DNA of 9,922 bases from an uncultured Bacteroidales bacterium. GTDB taxonomy: Bacteria; Bacteroidota; Bacteroidia; Bacteroidales; Bacteroidaceae. The stretch covers positions 1-9,922 of the forward strand of contig CALCHR010000193.1 of the NCBI GenBank assembly GCA_937901185.1, read 5' to 3'. Positions 1 to 6,934 of the stretch are shown in pieces. The notes under the pieces were generated by a model that saw only the letters and a program-made list of their open reading frames with translations, ran no database searches and was not told the DNA's origin. A program made the position numbers and the translations under genes. Numbering within the stretch: position 1 is the stretch's first letter; every line of letters begins with the position of its first letter.

Positions 1-18
1 TATAAATTCAAATGTCAT
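1..18 (-). CDS. start of an unidentified gene (5' end only)
   Basis: Only the first six codons (MTFEFI) lie in the window. The ATG is preceded by AAGGGGAG about six bases upstream and shares one base with the stop codon of the preceding gene (TAATG), an arrangement typical of translationally coupled genes. Nothing can be said about function. Confidence 0.4.
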
Positions 19-230
19 TATTCTCTCCCCTTGATTATGGTTTCAACGATAGTAGACAACGTTGCAAGCGCCATGCCCTGCTCTTTATCGGAAAGCGTTT
101 GCAGCATTTCGTTAATTTGCGGAATGCTGATTTCGTGATTGAATACGCTTACGCCAAACACAAATACTGACCGATACAGCCAGCTGCGTGCTGAATCTGT
201 ATCGCCCGGAGTAAATCTATGCTTGATAAA
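18..230 (-). CDS. C-terminal part of an unidentified protein
   Basis: An open minus-strand frame of about 70 codons ends with TAA at 20-18 and reads into a next gene through a one-base overlap. From the motif TPGDTDSARSWLYRS onward the sequence looks like real protein: mixed composition, with a helical C-terminus ending in TIVETIIKGRE. The frame closes upstream at a TAG (231-233) that lies inside the oppositely oriented prfA fragment, and no start codon with a ribosome binding site is visible, so the true 5' part is probably missing and the real sequence probably begins near 205-222. The overlapping gene pair is compact, as in phages or plasmids, but I do not recognise the family. Base composition is higher in GC than the phage block on the right, so it is probably not the same genome. 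Confidence 0.45.
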   Translation of the reverse strand, partial: FIKHRFTPGDTDSARSWLYRSVFVFGVSVFNHEISIPQINEMLQTLSDKEQGMALATLSTIVETIIKGRE

Positions 231-434
231 CTAGCGGCGGTCAATAACCGCTTTGAAGAATTATGCGCCCGGTCGGAGCAGCCGGATTTTTATAATGACC
301 CCAAAAAAGCCGCGGCCTTGCTGCGGGAAAAGAACGATCTGGAGCCGGTTGTGGAAACCTATCGGGCTTATATGCAGGCCGGTCAGGATATGTCTGACGC
401 GCAGGAATTGATGAATGACCCGGAGATGAAAGAT
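219..434 (+). pseudogene. prfA: peptide chain release factor 1, N-terminal fragment
   Basis: The first 72 residues match the N-terminal helical domain of bacterial RF1: MLDKLAAVNNRFEEL at the start, then an NDPKKAAALLREKNDLEP stretch, a VETYRAY segment and a DPEMKD segment near residue 70. RF1 releases the finished peptide at UAA and UAG codons and is normally about 355-360 residues. Here the match ends after KD (about position 434) and the frame runs another 23 unrelated codons to a stop at 501-503. The PxT/GGQ-containing catalytic and codon-reading domains are absent, so this piece cannot work as a release factor. The ATG has a GGAG at 208-211, seven bases upstream. Its GC-rich codon use contrasts sharply with the AT-rich sequence that follows. 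It looks like a fragment joined at both ends rather than a decayed local gene. Confidence 0.75.
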
Positions 435-1086
435 TTTTGCCATTATCTCTTTGTGGCTTTAATTCCACTAAGTCTTTTGGAATATCGTTCATCGAGCGAG
501 TGAAAATATCGTTTGCTGCTTTAACAAGGCTTTCGCGTGAGCGCCAAGATTTATCTAACTCTTTATTTATTTCAATTTCTTTTCTAAAGTTTTCATATTC
601 GAAACTAAATCCTTCAACATATAATTCTAGATGATTAATTTTTAAAGTTGCAAATTTATCAACTAGTTTTTTAAGTGTTGAAAGTGTAGGAACTTTGCTT
701 CTACTTATATCAAGCATTACACCTCGTAATTCTAAATCTGGATAATCATCAATTTCCATACAAGGTATTTGTTCTTCTTTTAAAATTTGTTGTAATGTTT
801 TAATACTATAAAAAGCACCATTAAGTGTTGAGGCAGAAACGATTATTTGTTTAGGTTTAATTTGGATTTTATATTGTTCTTTTAATAACGTTTTATCTAA
901 TTCAAATATTAAAGGAACATCTAAACTTTCTGTTTTTTTAATACAAATATTAATTTTTTTAAGTTCTTTAAATATTCGATCATCTAAGAAAGCTTCAAAA
1001 TTAACATTTTCAATTAATACATGTTCAAAATAGCCTTCTAAAATCTCAATTTTTTGGGGTTTTGGAACAATTTTCAAACCTCTCAC
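241..1086 (-). CDS. GH20-like glycosidase N-terminal part, chimeric 3' end
   Basis: The first ~167 residues fit the GH20 (beta-N-acetylhexosaminidase) layout: a KIVPKPQKIEILEG opening, the N-terminal alpha/beta domain with a GAFYSIKTLQQIL segment, then the start of the TIM barrel at ~121 (RGVMLDISRSKVPT) and HLELYVEGFSFEYENF at ~152-167. Family members cleave terminal N-acetylhexosamines from glycans. After residue ~167 (position ~585) the match is lost. Residues 168-217 look unrelated, and residues 218-281 are only the antisense reading of the prfA fragment, rich in Pro and Arg. The catalytic Asp-Glu pair of the barrel is not present, so the product would be inactive. The start is GTG at 1086, with AGAGG three bases upstream. 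A TTG at 1077, giving a protein beginning at LKIVPKP, has AGGTGA at better spacing and may be the real start. A sigma-A-type promoter and possible cre site lie upstream. Confidence 0.6.
   Translation of the reverse strand: MRGLKIVPKPQKIEILEGYFEHVLIENVNFEAFLDDRIFKELKKINICIKKTESLDVPLIFELDKTLLKEQYKIQIKPKQIIVSASTLNGAFYSIKTLQQILKEEQIPCMEIDDYPDLELRGVMLDISRSKVPTLSTLKKLVDKFATLKINHLELYVEGFSFEYENFRKEIEINKELDKSWRSRESLVKAANDIFTRSMNDIPKDLVELKPQRDNGKNLSSPGHSSIPARQTYPDRPAYKPDRFPQPAPDRSFPAARPRLFWGHYKNPAAPTGRIILQSGY
435..585 (-). other. unplaced coding-looking segment inside the mosaic
   Basis: In the minus-strand frame continuous with the GH20-like gene, the residues here (around WRSRESLVKAAN and NDIPKDLVELKPQR) look like genuine protein but do not match what follows the start of a GH20 catalytic domain. 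Codon choice (several CGC arginines) differs from the AT-rich gene at 585-1086 and from the GC-rich prfA piece at 219-434. I read it as a separate fragment with junctions near 435 and 580-590. Its family is unknown. Confidence 0.35.
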
Positions 1087-1143
1087 CTACCTCTTTTTTA
1101 TGGCATTTAGTCACAATAAGCCATATTAATCCTATCATATCTT

Positions 1144-1172
1144 ATTATACCAAAGAAAGCGTTTTTTTGCAA
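1144..1172 (-). promoter_or_regulatory. sigma-A-type promoter for the GH20-like gene
   Basis: Read on the minus strand, TTGCAA (1172-1167) and a perfect TATAAT (1149-1144) are separated by exactly 17 bases, about 58 bases upstream of the GTG start. This is a close match to the housekeeping bacterial promoter and shows that the GH20-like gene is transcribed independently of the upstream GHL10 gene. Confidence 0.7.
1154..1167 (-). promoter_or_regulatory. putative CcpA cre site
   Basis: The minus-strand sequence AAAAAACGCTTTCT fits 12 of 14 positions of the cre consensus TGWAARCGYTWNCW, missing only the first TG. It lies between the -35 and -10 boxes, where bound CcpA would block transcription. 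Catabolite repression of a glycosidase gene in a Bacillota host is an expected use. This is a motif match only. Confidence 0.45.
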
Positions 1173-1204
1173 CTAAAATAATAGTTAATTTCACAATTAC
1201 AAAA

Positions 1205-1245
1205 CAATAAAAAATAGTCTCTTTTTGTAGAGACTATTTTTATAT
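1205..1245 (-). terminator. rho-independent terminator after the GHL10 gene
   Basis: A perfect 12-bp stem (1211-1222 paired with 1229-1240, AAAATAGTCTCT) with a 6-base loop begins just after the GHL10 stop codon. On the minus strand it is followed by a T-rich stretch (TTTTTTATTG). The A/T-rich flanks would also let it work in the plus direction. Confidence 0.8.
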
Positions 1246-2388
1246 TTATTTATTATTCCAAAGTGCTTTTAATTTAGCCAAACACTCGTCTTTTATCGGA
1301 TTTTTGCCTGGAACTAAGTCTTTATAAGTGAAGAAAATTGTACCTTCAATATTATCAAAATTACAATTAAATTTTAATTGATTATTAATTTCTTCAGGAT
1401 TTTGCCATGTTTCAAAGCCCCATCCTTCGCTACTTCCCATATGATAAATGCCTTGTCCCATATAAAGAGTTGTACCAGTTTCTTTACAAATGTTACTCCA
1501 CCACCATGCTACATCATGATATGTAACGTCTCGACGTTCAAATGAGAAATAATTTTGTGGAACTACATAATCAATCCAGCCTTCTTTCATCCATTTATAA
1601 ACATCTGAGTAAAGTTCACTATAACATTGTAAAGCACTAGAAGCGTTATATGATCCTTTTTCCCAACCATCTTCTTTAATACTGTTATGAGTTCTATAAA
1701 CAGCAAATGGACTAATACCAAATTCTACTTTTTTACCAGTTTTAGCAAGCATTTCTTTTAATGCATCACTAATACTTTTAATCATTTTATCAACATTCAT
1801 TCTTCTAAAATCATCGAATGATTGTTCTTCAGATTCACGATATTTTAGGTAATCTGCTTCTTCTAGTTCAAATGGAATCTTTGCATAAGGGTAGAAGTAA
1901 TCATCAATATGAACACCTTCAACATCATAATTTCTTGCCACTTCCATAATTGATTCTGTTACAAATTCAATAACCTCAGGATGAGCAGGAGCTAAAATGA
2001 CTTTTGAAACACCATCTAAAACAGTATGTTCTTTATTTAATCTTGCCCAGTTATTTTCCGATAATGTATCTAACCATTCATCTTTTGTCATATTAAGAGT
2101 TCTAATATCTACTGTTCCAACACGATAAGGATTCATCCAAGCATGAACTTTAATATCACGCTTTTTAGCTTCAGCTATGAAGAATTCTAATACGTCAAAT
2201 CCAGGATCTTTTCCTTCAACACCAGTTATAAATCTTGACCATGGATTAATTTTTGATGGATAATAAGCATCATTACAAGGTCTTACTTGGAATACTGCAG
2301 TATTCATATTATAACTTTTCATGTTATCTAAAATACTAATTAAATGATTCTTATACTGTTGAAGTAGTTGATGTAGTTGATTCTTCAA
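1246..2388 (-). CDS. GHL10 (DUF187-type) glycosyl hydrolase-like protein, N-terminus missing
   Basis: The protein matches the GHL10 family of TIM-barrel glycosidase-like proteins (the YngK type), thought to act on glycans or cell-wall polysaccharide. Landmarks are MKSYNMNTAVFQVRPCNDAY at ~23-42, HAWMNPYRV at ~82-90, EGVHIDDYFYP at ~157-167 (Asp162/Asp163, the likely catalytic region), an EFGISPFAVYR strand, WIDYVVPQNYF, and a C-terminal FFTYKDLVPGKNP. Family members normally begin with an RGVWIATVxNIDWP-type strand. It is absent here, where the frame starts from an unsupported TTG followed by a Gln/Leu-rich stretch (residues 2-11). Homology appears to begin at ~12 (position ~2355), so a join near 2340-2360 is likely. 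No signal peptide is visible, which fits loss of the true 5' end. A perfect hairpin terminator follows the stop codon. Composition is very AT-rich, like the GH20-like gene downstream. Confidence 0.75.
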   Translation of the reverse strand: MKNQLHQLLQQYKNHLISILDNMKSYNMNTAVFQVRPCNDAYYPSKINPWSRFITGVEGKDPGFDVLEFFIAEAKKRDIKVHAWMNPYRVGTVDIRTLNMTKDEWLDTLSENNWARLNKEHTVLDGVSKVILAPAHPEVIEFVTESIMEVARNYDVEGVHIDDYFYPYAKIPFELEEADYLKYRESEEQSFDDFRRMNVDKMIKSISDALKEMLAKTGKKVEFGISPFAVYRTHNSIKEDGWEKGSYNASSALQCYSELYSDVYKWMKEGWIDYVVPQNYFSFERRDVTYHDVAWWWSNICKETGTTLYMGQGIYHMGSSEGWGFETWQNPEEINNQLKFNCNFDNIEGTIFFTYKDLVPGKNPIKDECLAKLKALWNNK

Positions 2389-2389
2389 G

Positions 2390-2555
2390 AAATAAGTATT
2401 GGCTCAAAATTAATTACAAATTATTATACAATATTAAATTACAAATTTTACTATATAATTATATATTTTATTTTATATTTGAATTTTAATATATATAATT
2501 ATATATTTATTTATATTTAATATATATATTATATACAGTATAAAATTTTAAAATT
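2390..2555. other. nearly pure A+T spacer
   Basis: This stretch is almost entirely A and T, with long TATATA/TTATAT runs and an AAAATTTTAAAATTTT repeat just after the stop codon of the phage gene at 2556. No gene, ribosome binding site or GC-containing terminator stem is seen. A short plus-strand open frame (2340-2489) crosses its left edge. It separates the bacterial mosaic from the phage genes. Confidence 0.6.
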
Positions 2556-2924
2556 TTAATTATAAATGATAAATTTTGTTCTGTCTATCAAAGTTCTAAC
2601 TTCAACAGCATTATCCAAATCATTTATTACATCTAAAGTACCGCCTCGTTGATACTTTAAAGTATAGTAATAGCTTCCAGGTGAAAGTTGTCTAGTATCA
2701 TTTGGAGTAATTTTTATTAATAATTCAGCGTTCTCAGCATTCTGGTCTTCTGCAGTATAACCTTTTACTATAACAGCATCTTCAAAAGCTTGATTTGGTA
2801 AAACTATAGCAAAATAAATTACTTCATCTGTTTTTAAGAACTGCAGAGCTCCATTTTTATCTTTAAATACAAAAGGAAATTCATAAGAGTCTCCCTTATT
2901 AAGCTTTATTATCTGTGTAGACAT
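2556..2924 (-). CDS. small BppU-like phage baseplate/fibre accessory protein
   Basis: This 122-residue protein has no signal peptide or membrane segment. It opens with IIKLNKGDSYEFPFVFKDKN, continues through FLKTDEVIYFAIVLP and ends with SPGSYYYTLKYQR and a DVINDLDNAVEVRTLID strand. A 'KGD-x-F-F-x-D-x-x-G' opening followed by alternating beta strands resembles the N-terminal beta-sandwich of BppU-type baseplate proteins, which hold receptor-binding proteins on phage tails. That assignment is by pattern only. I place the start at the ATG at 2924 because GGGAG lies nine bases upstream. An in-frame ATG at 2966 would add 14 residues but has no ribosome binding site and lies next to the hairpin at 2977-3012. 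It is the last gene of the phage block in this window and follows the fibre gene. Confidence 0.6.
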   Translation of the reverse strand: MSTQIIKLNKGDSYEFPFVFKDKNGALQFLKTDEVIYFAIVLPNQAFEDAVIVKGYTAEDQNAENAELLIKITPNDTRQLSPGSYYYTLKYQRGGTLDVINDLDNAVEVRTLIDRTKFIIYN

Positions 2925-2976
2925 TTGTAACAACTCCCTATAATATAACCTATAATAATTTAGCATTTAAAAGATC

Positions 2977-3012
2977 AGAAAGCAGCTTAATAAAAGAATT
3001 AAGCTGCTTTCT
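2977..3012 (-). terminator. hairpin between the fibre gene and the BppU-like gene
   Basis: A perfect 14-bp stem, AGAAAGCAGCTTAA (2977-2990) pairing with 2999-3012, has an 8-base loop and begins three bases after the fibre gene's stop codon. The minus-strand tail is TTTCTGATCTTTT, which is T-rich but broken, so termination may be partial and allow some readthrough into the next gene. Confidence 0.65.
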
Positions 3013-3015
3013 ATT

Positions 3016-3957
3016 TTATGGAATAATAATCAGTATATCGCCATCTGAACCCGTAGGCAAGTCTTCATCAGCATGTATTACAGATATTCGTTTCTGATAA
3101 TAATCTGATATAACATGGTTTGCACTATCTTTTGTCGCTACTTGTGCTCTTGTAGCTGAGTCTGCCTTTGGTACGACAGAATTGCCGTTTTCTATATCAG
3201 TAAAACGCGTTATTAAACCTTTTACCTCTTCTTGATCCAAAAGCGGTGTTTCTAGTTGCTTAAGGCGCGTGTTAAAAATGTCTGTTAGGTCAGTCCCTAA
3301 CGTACTAATCGCGTCATTACACGATGTTGTAACGGTATTAAATCTCGCATTAATATCCTCTACGGTGAGGTTATTCTCTGTATTATACGGATCATACAAT
3401 GTGCGAGCTAGTGAAGCTCGATTGCAAAGTTTCCGACACAATCCGTCAGTTTCTAGCTTTAAATAAATCTCACCATAGCCATCTGTGCAGAAATACAGAT
3501 AATTCTTTGGTTCTTCGCTAGAAGATAATCGCAAAGCAGCTAAATCTGCAGAAGTACCAGTAATAACACAAATATTAGGAACAGTTTCATCATTTGTGGG
3601 TAATGTAACTAGGTTAGACCCATCCCACGCAAAAGCTGGCAATCCTTTTACTTCTGTCAAAAGAGACTCTATGTCTTCTCTATTAAGTATAAGTTTCTTA
3701 TTTTCTTTGCTCTTACTTAAATTATTGGTTACCCTTAGTGCCACAGGACCCTTAAAAGAACCACCATCGGCAGGTACAATAAAGACATTGTTACTGGCGC
3801 TGCCATTATGACTATGAACCGTTGATGAAGCGCCTACATCAGCTGAATACTTTTTAAGCGTTAAAGTTCCTTTCGTTTTATTAGCAGTTTCAGCTGTTAC
3901 AGCTGTTATGTTATAAAGCACATCATTCAACGCTATTTTGTTATCTAAATCTGCCAT
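3016..3957 (-). CDS. phage tail-fibre-like structural protein
   Basis: A 313-residue protein without signal peptide or membrane segment. The N-terminal ~60 residues (MADLDNKIALNDVLYNI, then a Thr/Ser-rich region with HSHNGSASNN) resemble the opening of fibre proteins that attach to a tail. A Gly-rich stretch (VPADGGSFKGPVALRV), an EDIESLLTEVKGLPAF helix and a YLYFCTDGYGEIYLKL beta segment follow. From ~195 to 250 a helical region with regular hydrophobic spacing (INARFNTV, DLTDIFNTRLKQLETPLL) may be a trimeric coiled coil. The end, around SATRAQVATKDSANHVISDYY and DEDLPTGSDGDILIIIP, is typical of fibre tips. The ATG has AGGAG five to nine bases upstream. Its position among lysin and tail genes supports a role in host binding, but no named family is certain. 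Confidence 0.6.
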   Translation of the reverse strand: MADLDNKIALNDVLYNITAVTAETANKTKGTLTLKKYSADVGASSTVHSHNGSASNNVFIVPADGGSFKGPVALRVTNNLSKSKENKKLILNREDIESLLTEVKGLPAFAWDGSNLVTLPTNDETVPNICVITGTSADLAALRLSSSEEPKNYLYFCTDGYGEIYLKLETDGLCRKLCNRASLARTLYDPYNTENNLTVEDINARFNTVTTSCNDAISTLGTDLTDIFNTRLKQLETPLLDQEEVKGLITRFTDIENGNSVVPKADSATRAQVATKDSANHVISDYYQKRISVIHADEDLPTGSDGDILIIIP

Positions 3958-3985
3958 AAAAAGCTCTCCTATTTTACTTGTTTAT

Positions 3986-4216
3986 TTAAACAGAGACCTC
4001 TTCATCTTTACCGTGTTTAACTTTAGAGGTTTTGATAGCTGCTAGATTGACAAGCTCAACACTGCAAAAAGTGAAAAAAGCACCCGTTAGAGTTGGACTG
4101 ATTTCACGAGCAAACAAAGCTTCAAGTATAAAAGCGCCACTAGTGTAAAGAACTATTAATGTAATTATAATCACTAGCATAATATTAGAAACTTTTCTTT
4201 TTGATTTGTTTTCCAT
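3986..4216 (-). CDS. small membrane protein, possible second holin
   Basis: A 76-residue protein with a basic N-terminus (MENKSKRKV), a strong membrane segment at ~11-34 (NIMLVIIITLIVLYTSGAFILEALF), a second, weaker hydrophobic stretch at ~41-60 (PTLTGAFFTFCSVELVNLAAI) and a charged tail (KTSKVKHGKDEEVSV). Size, two possible membrane spans and location directly after the lysin genes fit a holin or antiholin, but the sequence does not match a holin family I know, and an LLH-type holin is already present at 9052-9447. The start ATG has AAAGGAG eight to nine bases upstream. The gene lies 50 bases after the lysin gene and 28 bases before the fibre gene. Confidence 0.55.
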   Translation of the reverse strand: MENKSKRKVSNIMLVIIITLIVLYTSGAFILEALFAREISPTLTGAFFTFCSVELVNLAAIKTSKVKHGKDEEVSV

Positions 4217-4266
4217 AAAGATACAACTCCTTTTAATCTATATATAATTTAGCTTATCTATTATAA

Positions 4267-6930
4267 TTAAGTTTTGGTTAGAAAGACTTTATATGGTTGA
4301 TTTAGAAAACAAACTGATTTAGACATTAAGGTATTTAACTCATTATAGACTTTTTCACCATGTAAGTCTGTCACAAAAGGTGTAATACCAAATTGAATTG
4401 AATCCCCTAAACCAAGTGTGTAGTCTGAGAAGTATAGACAAGTATCTGGAATGAACTGCTCTTGTTCAAATACAGGCACTTCTAATGTTTTAATACAGAC
4501 CCCATTTACTATCGCCTGAACAATATATCCAAAGTTATTGTTATTTGGATTAACACTAGAATTTCGCCAATAACCCCACTCAGCAGGTTGTCCAATTTTT
4601 AATGAATAGCTGCTATCAGGAAAGTCTAACATATACTTATCGCTATTGATCAGCTCTAGATTAGATACTATTTGTGGATAATCTTGTTCGGTAGTAAATG
4701 TAATAGACTCTTCAAAAATATCTTTATCCTCATCTGCGTTTTTACCCTTTATCTCAATCGCCAGGTTATATGTACTATTAGGTATCAAATCCTTTAAATT
4801 GATAAGCATAAGCTTAGCATTACGAAGTTGAGGCTTTTCTTTGGATTCTTCTTCCGAAGTCTCGGGTACAACAGGCTTTACATCAAGCTCTTTTTCTACT
4901 ATTACGTTATTATCTGCATCAGTGAGCTTGTACTTACCAGTTTCTCCTAAGTTTACTAGAAATGAAAGTTGTGCAGTTGTGGTATCTACAGAGTCTAATT
5001 TAAAATTAATAACTTCAAAAATATCTCCCCAACCTGGTGAGTACTGCAGAAGATAATTAAACCATTTTTCACCTCTATCACCGCGTAGCTGAAAATTCGG
5101 ATTAGCGGGGTTTTCATAGTTATCCAGGAAAGCCTCAGCTAGCCATCGAGCCGGTTTTGTGCTGACACTAAAGTCTTTAAAAGATATTTTATAGTTAGAA
5201 CCGTAGGTAATCCACTGTTTTTCATTTTCTTTTTCCCAGATAATGCGTTCTAGATTACTATCTATGTCTCTAAAGTCTATTTTCTTGTCATCACACCATT
5301 TGATTAACTTATTGTGGTCCCAGTGAATACGGTCTTCGGCAGAACCAGAGTCAGAAAAAGTCCAGCCGGTTAAACCACAGCCTGGATATCGTCCGCGACT
5401 TCCTTCAGAATCATAAGTCTTATAGTATGAGTTTAGACTTTTATATTTTTCAAAATAAGCCTCTACTTCTGCTCGCGTAGGGGTACGACCAAGAGATGCT
5501 CCATTAATCAGCTCATATCTATTTGGACTGATCGTACTCTCTGATTCCATGTTGCCAAGCATACCTGCAACAGCATTTAATGTCCAACCTCTACTACCCA
5601 AGTACTGCCATATATATCTAGCATTTTTTTGCATTTCCGATTCAGTTAAAAATTTATTTTCAGCGGTGACGTCCGCTTTTGATACATAGTCATTTACAAC
5701 TGCACCGGTCACGGAAGGGCAGTATATAAACCCCTGAAAAACATAAGGCGAAGGCTGGTCCCAGTTGCCATCATTTTTACGTGGTGTAGTCCAGAAATGA
5801 TTTGAATTATTTGGGTTATACTCAGGTTTTGCAGTTAAATAGCCACTTTCTGAGGTTAGAATTTCTGCAACTGTTCCGTCGTCATTATACGTAATTTGTT
5901 CAACTATAGCAACGTGACCTGCGTCGCTTCCAGGAACATTTGGGTCATCACCTAAGCTACCTTTTCGCCAGCATATGACGGCACCGAGTCTTGGCTCAGT
6001 ACCACGCTCATATCCATCTTTGGTATTACCGTACCAGTCTTCTGCATTGCTTGTACTTAGGTTAGGAACAGGATTATCATTAGGTAACGCTGGTGCGGTG
6101 CCCAGAATTTCCATAAATCTGCCCCAGGCATAACCGACACAGTTTGGTAGTACTGCACCAGTAGAAGAGGATATAATTAGACACCTATTAAAACCACCAT
6201 AATTGCCTTGATTGCTAATCCAATATTTGGCCTCTTCGCTTGCTGTTGTTAGGTCTGGTGCCGTCGTTCTTGGTACAAAATTTCCAATAGCAGTACCGGA
6301 AAAACCAATAAGCTTACTTTTTACATAGTTTGATACAATATCGCTAGTACTTTTAGTTAATAAAAAACCATCTATAGTACTTAAGCCTGTTTCCTGCACA
6401 TATTCATTAGTGTCTATATAAGCAGCCTTACAGTGTTCTTGTATATACGTATTAAATAAACTAATCTGTGAGTTTATTTCTTCTGCTGAAAAAAATCCTT
6501 TTTCACTGCTAGCATCTGAAAATACATCATCAACAGGTAAGACAGAACAAAAATAAAATTTTACATCGTTAAATTTATCAACCAGTGTCTCAACTGCATC
6601 ACAGTATTGCTTCGCATAGTCTTTTGTTAAGTTATCTGCATCATAGCCTTTTAATGCTGCAAGTCTACAGCTATGCAAACAGTCAAAGAAACCATTCATT
6701 ATAATTATTTCATTATTAGCTCCGCTAAAGTATAATAATTGAGGAGTAGCAACATCATTAAACCAATCAATAGCTCCAATATCATTTGTGATGAATTCGA
6801 TAGCTAAGTCTTTTGTGTTATTTTTTTCCTCTTCTTGGTTAGATTCTTGCTCTTCCTTTTCCTTTTCAGCAAGGTCGTGCCAATATTTTAACTGTTCAAC
6901 CCTAGCATCGCCTATCCAGACTCTTGTCAA
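4267..6930 (-). CDS. multidomain phage lysin: degenerate SGNH, CHAP, tail-lysozyme-like, Fn3-like
   Basis: An 887-residue protein with four regions. Residues 1-208 match an SGNH hydrolase fold (VWIGDARVEQL, EIIIMNGFFDC, YFCSVLPVDD, YIDTNEYV, then DGFLLT) but carry Ala9 where the nucleophilic Ser belongs and Leu190 in place of the catalytic His. Residues ~235-405 form a CHAP amidase/endopeptidase domain with Cys264 (NCVGYAWG) and His339 (GHVAIVEQ). Residues ~427-628 form a phage tail-lysozyme-like domain with candidate catalytic Glu464 (LGNMESESTISP), expected to cleave the glycan chain. Residues ~638-887 are an Fn3-like domain plus a beta domain also found at the end of the neighbouring amidase. 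A charged KEKEEQESNQEEE insertion lies at 23-35. There is no signal peptide. The TTG start has AAGGAG seven bases upstream, inside the end of the amidase gene, five bases away. It could act as an endolysin or be carried on the virion. Confidence 0.85.
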   Translation of the reverse strand: MTRVWIGDARVEQLKYWHDLAEKEKEEQESNQEEEKNNTKDLAIEFITNDIGAIDWFNDVATPQLLYFSGANNEIIIMNGFFDCLHSCRLAALKGYDADNLTKDYAKQYCDAVETLVDKFNDVKFYFCSVLPVDDVFSDASSEKGFFSAEEINSQISLFNTYIQEHCKAAYIDTNEYVQETGLSTIDGFLLTKSTSDIVSNYVKSKLIGFSGTAIGNFVPRTTAPDLTTASEEAKYWISNQGNYGGFNRCLIISSSTGAVLPNCVGYAWGRFMEILGTAPALPNDNPVPNLSTSNAEDWYGNTKDGYERGTEPRLGAVICWRKGSLGDDPNVPGSDAGHVAIVEQITYNDDGTVAEILTSESGYLTAKPEYNPNNSNHFWTTPRKNDGNWDQPSPYVFQGFIYCPSVTGAVVNDYVSKADVTAENKFLTESEMQKNARYIWQYLGSRGWTLNAVAGMLGNMESESTISPNRYELINGASLGRTPTRAEVEAYFEKYKSLNSYYKTYDSEGSRGRYPGCGLTGWTFSDSGSAEDRIHWDHNKLIKWCDDKKIDFRDIDSNLERIIWEKENEKQWITYGSNYKISFKDFSVSTKPARWLAEAFLDNYENPANPNFQLRGDRGEKWFNYLLQYSPGWGDIFEVINFKLDSVDTTTAQLSFLVNLGETGKYKLTDADNNVIVEKELDVKPVVPETSEEESKEKPQLRNAKLMLINLKDLIPNSTYNLAIEIKGKNADEDKDIFEESITFTTEQDYPQIVSNLELINSDKYMLDFPDSSYSLKIGQPAEWGYWRNSSVNPNNNNFGYIVQAIVNGVCIKTLEVPVFEQEQFIPDTCLYFSDYTLGLGDSIQFGITPFVTDLHGEKVYNELNTLMSKSVCFLNQPYKVFLTKT

Positions 6931-6934
6931 GCTA

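Noticed and set aside
241..434. C-terminal extension of the GH20-like protein as a novel domain
   Set aside because: These residues are the antisense reading of a clear RF1 N-terminal sequence, and their Pro/Arg-rich make-up is typical of a shadow frame in GC-rich DNA.
435..634. Plus-strand frame following prfA as a gene
   Set aside because: It is antisense to more convincing minus-strand coding sequence, is Ser/Phe-rich, and has no ribosome binding site or recognisable motif.
2390..2555. A+T tract as a replication origin
   Set aside because: No iterons, DnaA boxes or initiator gene are seen nearby; the tract is low-complexity only.
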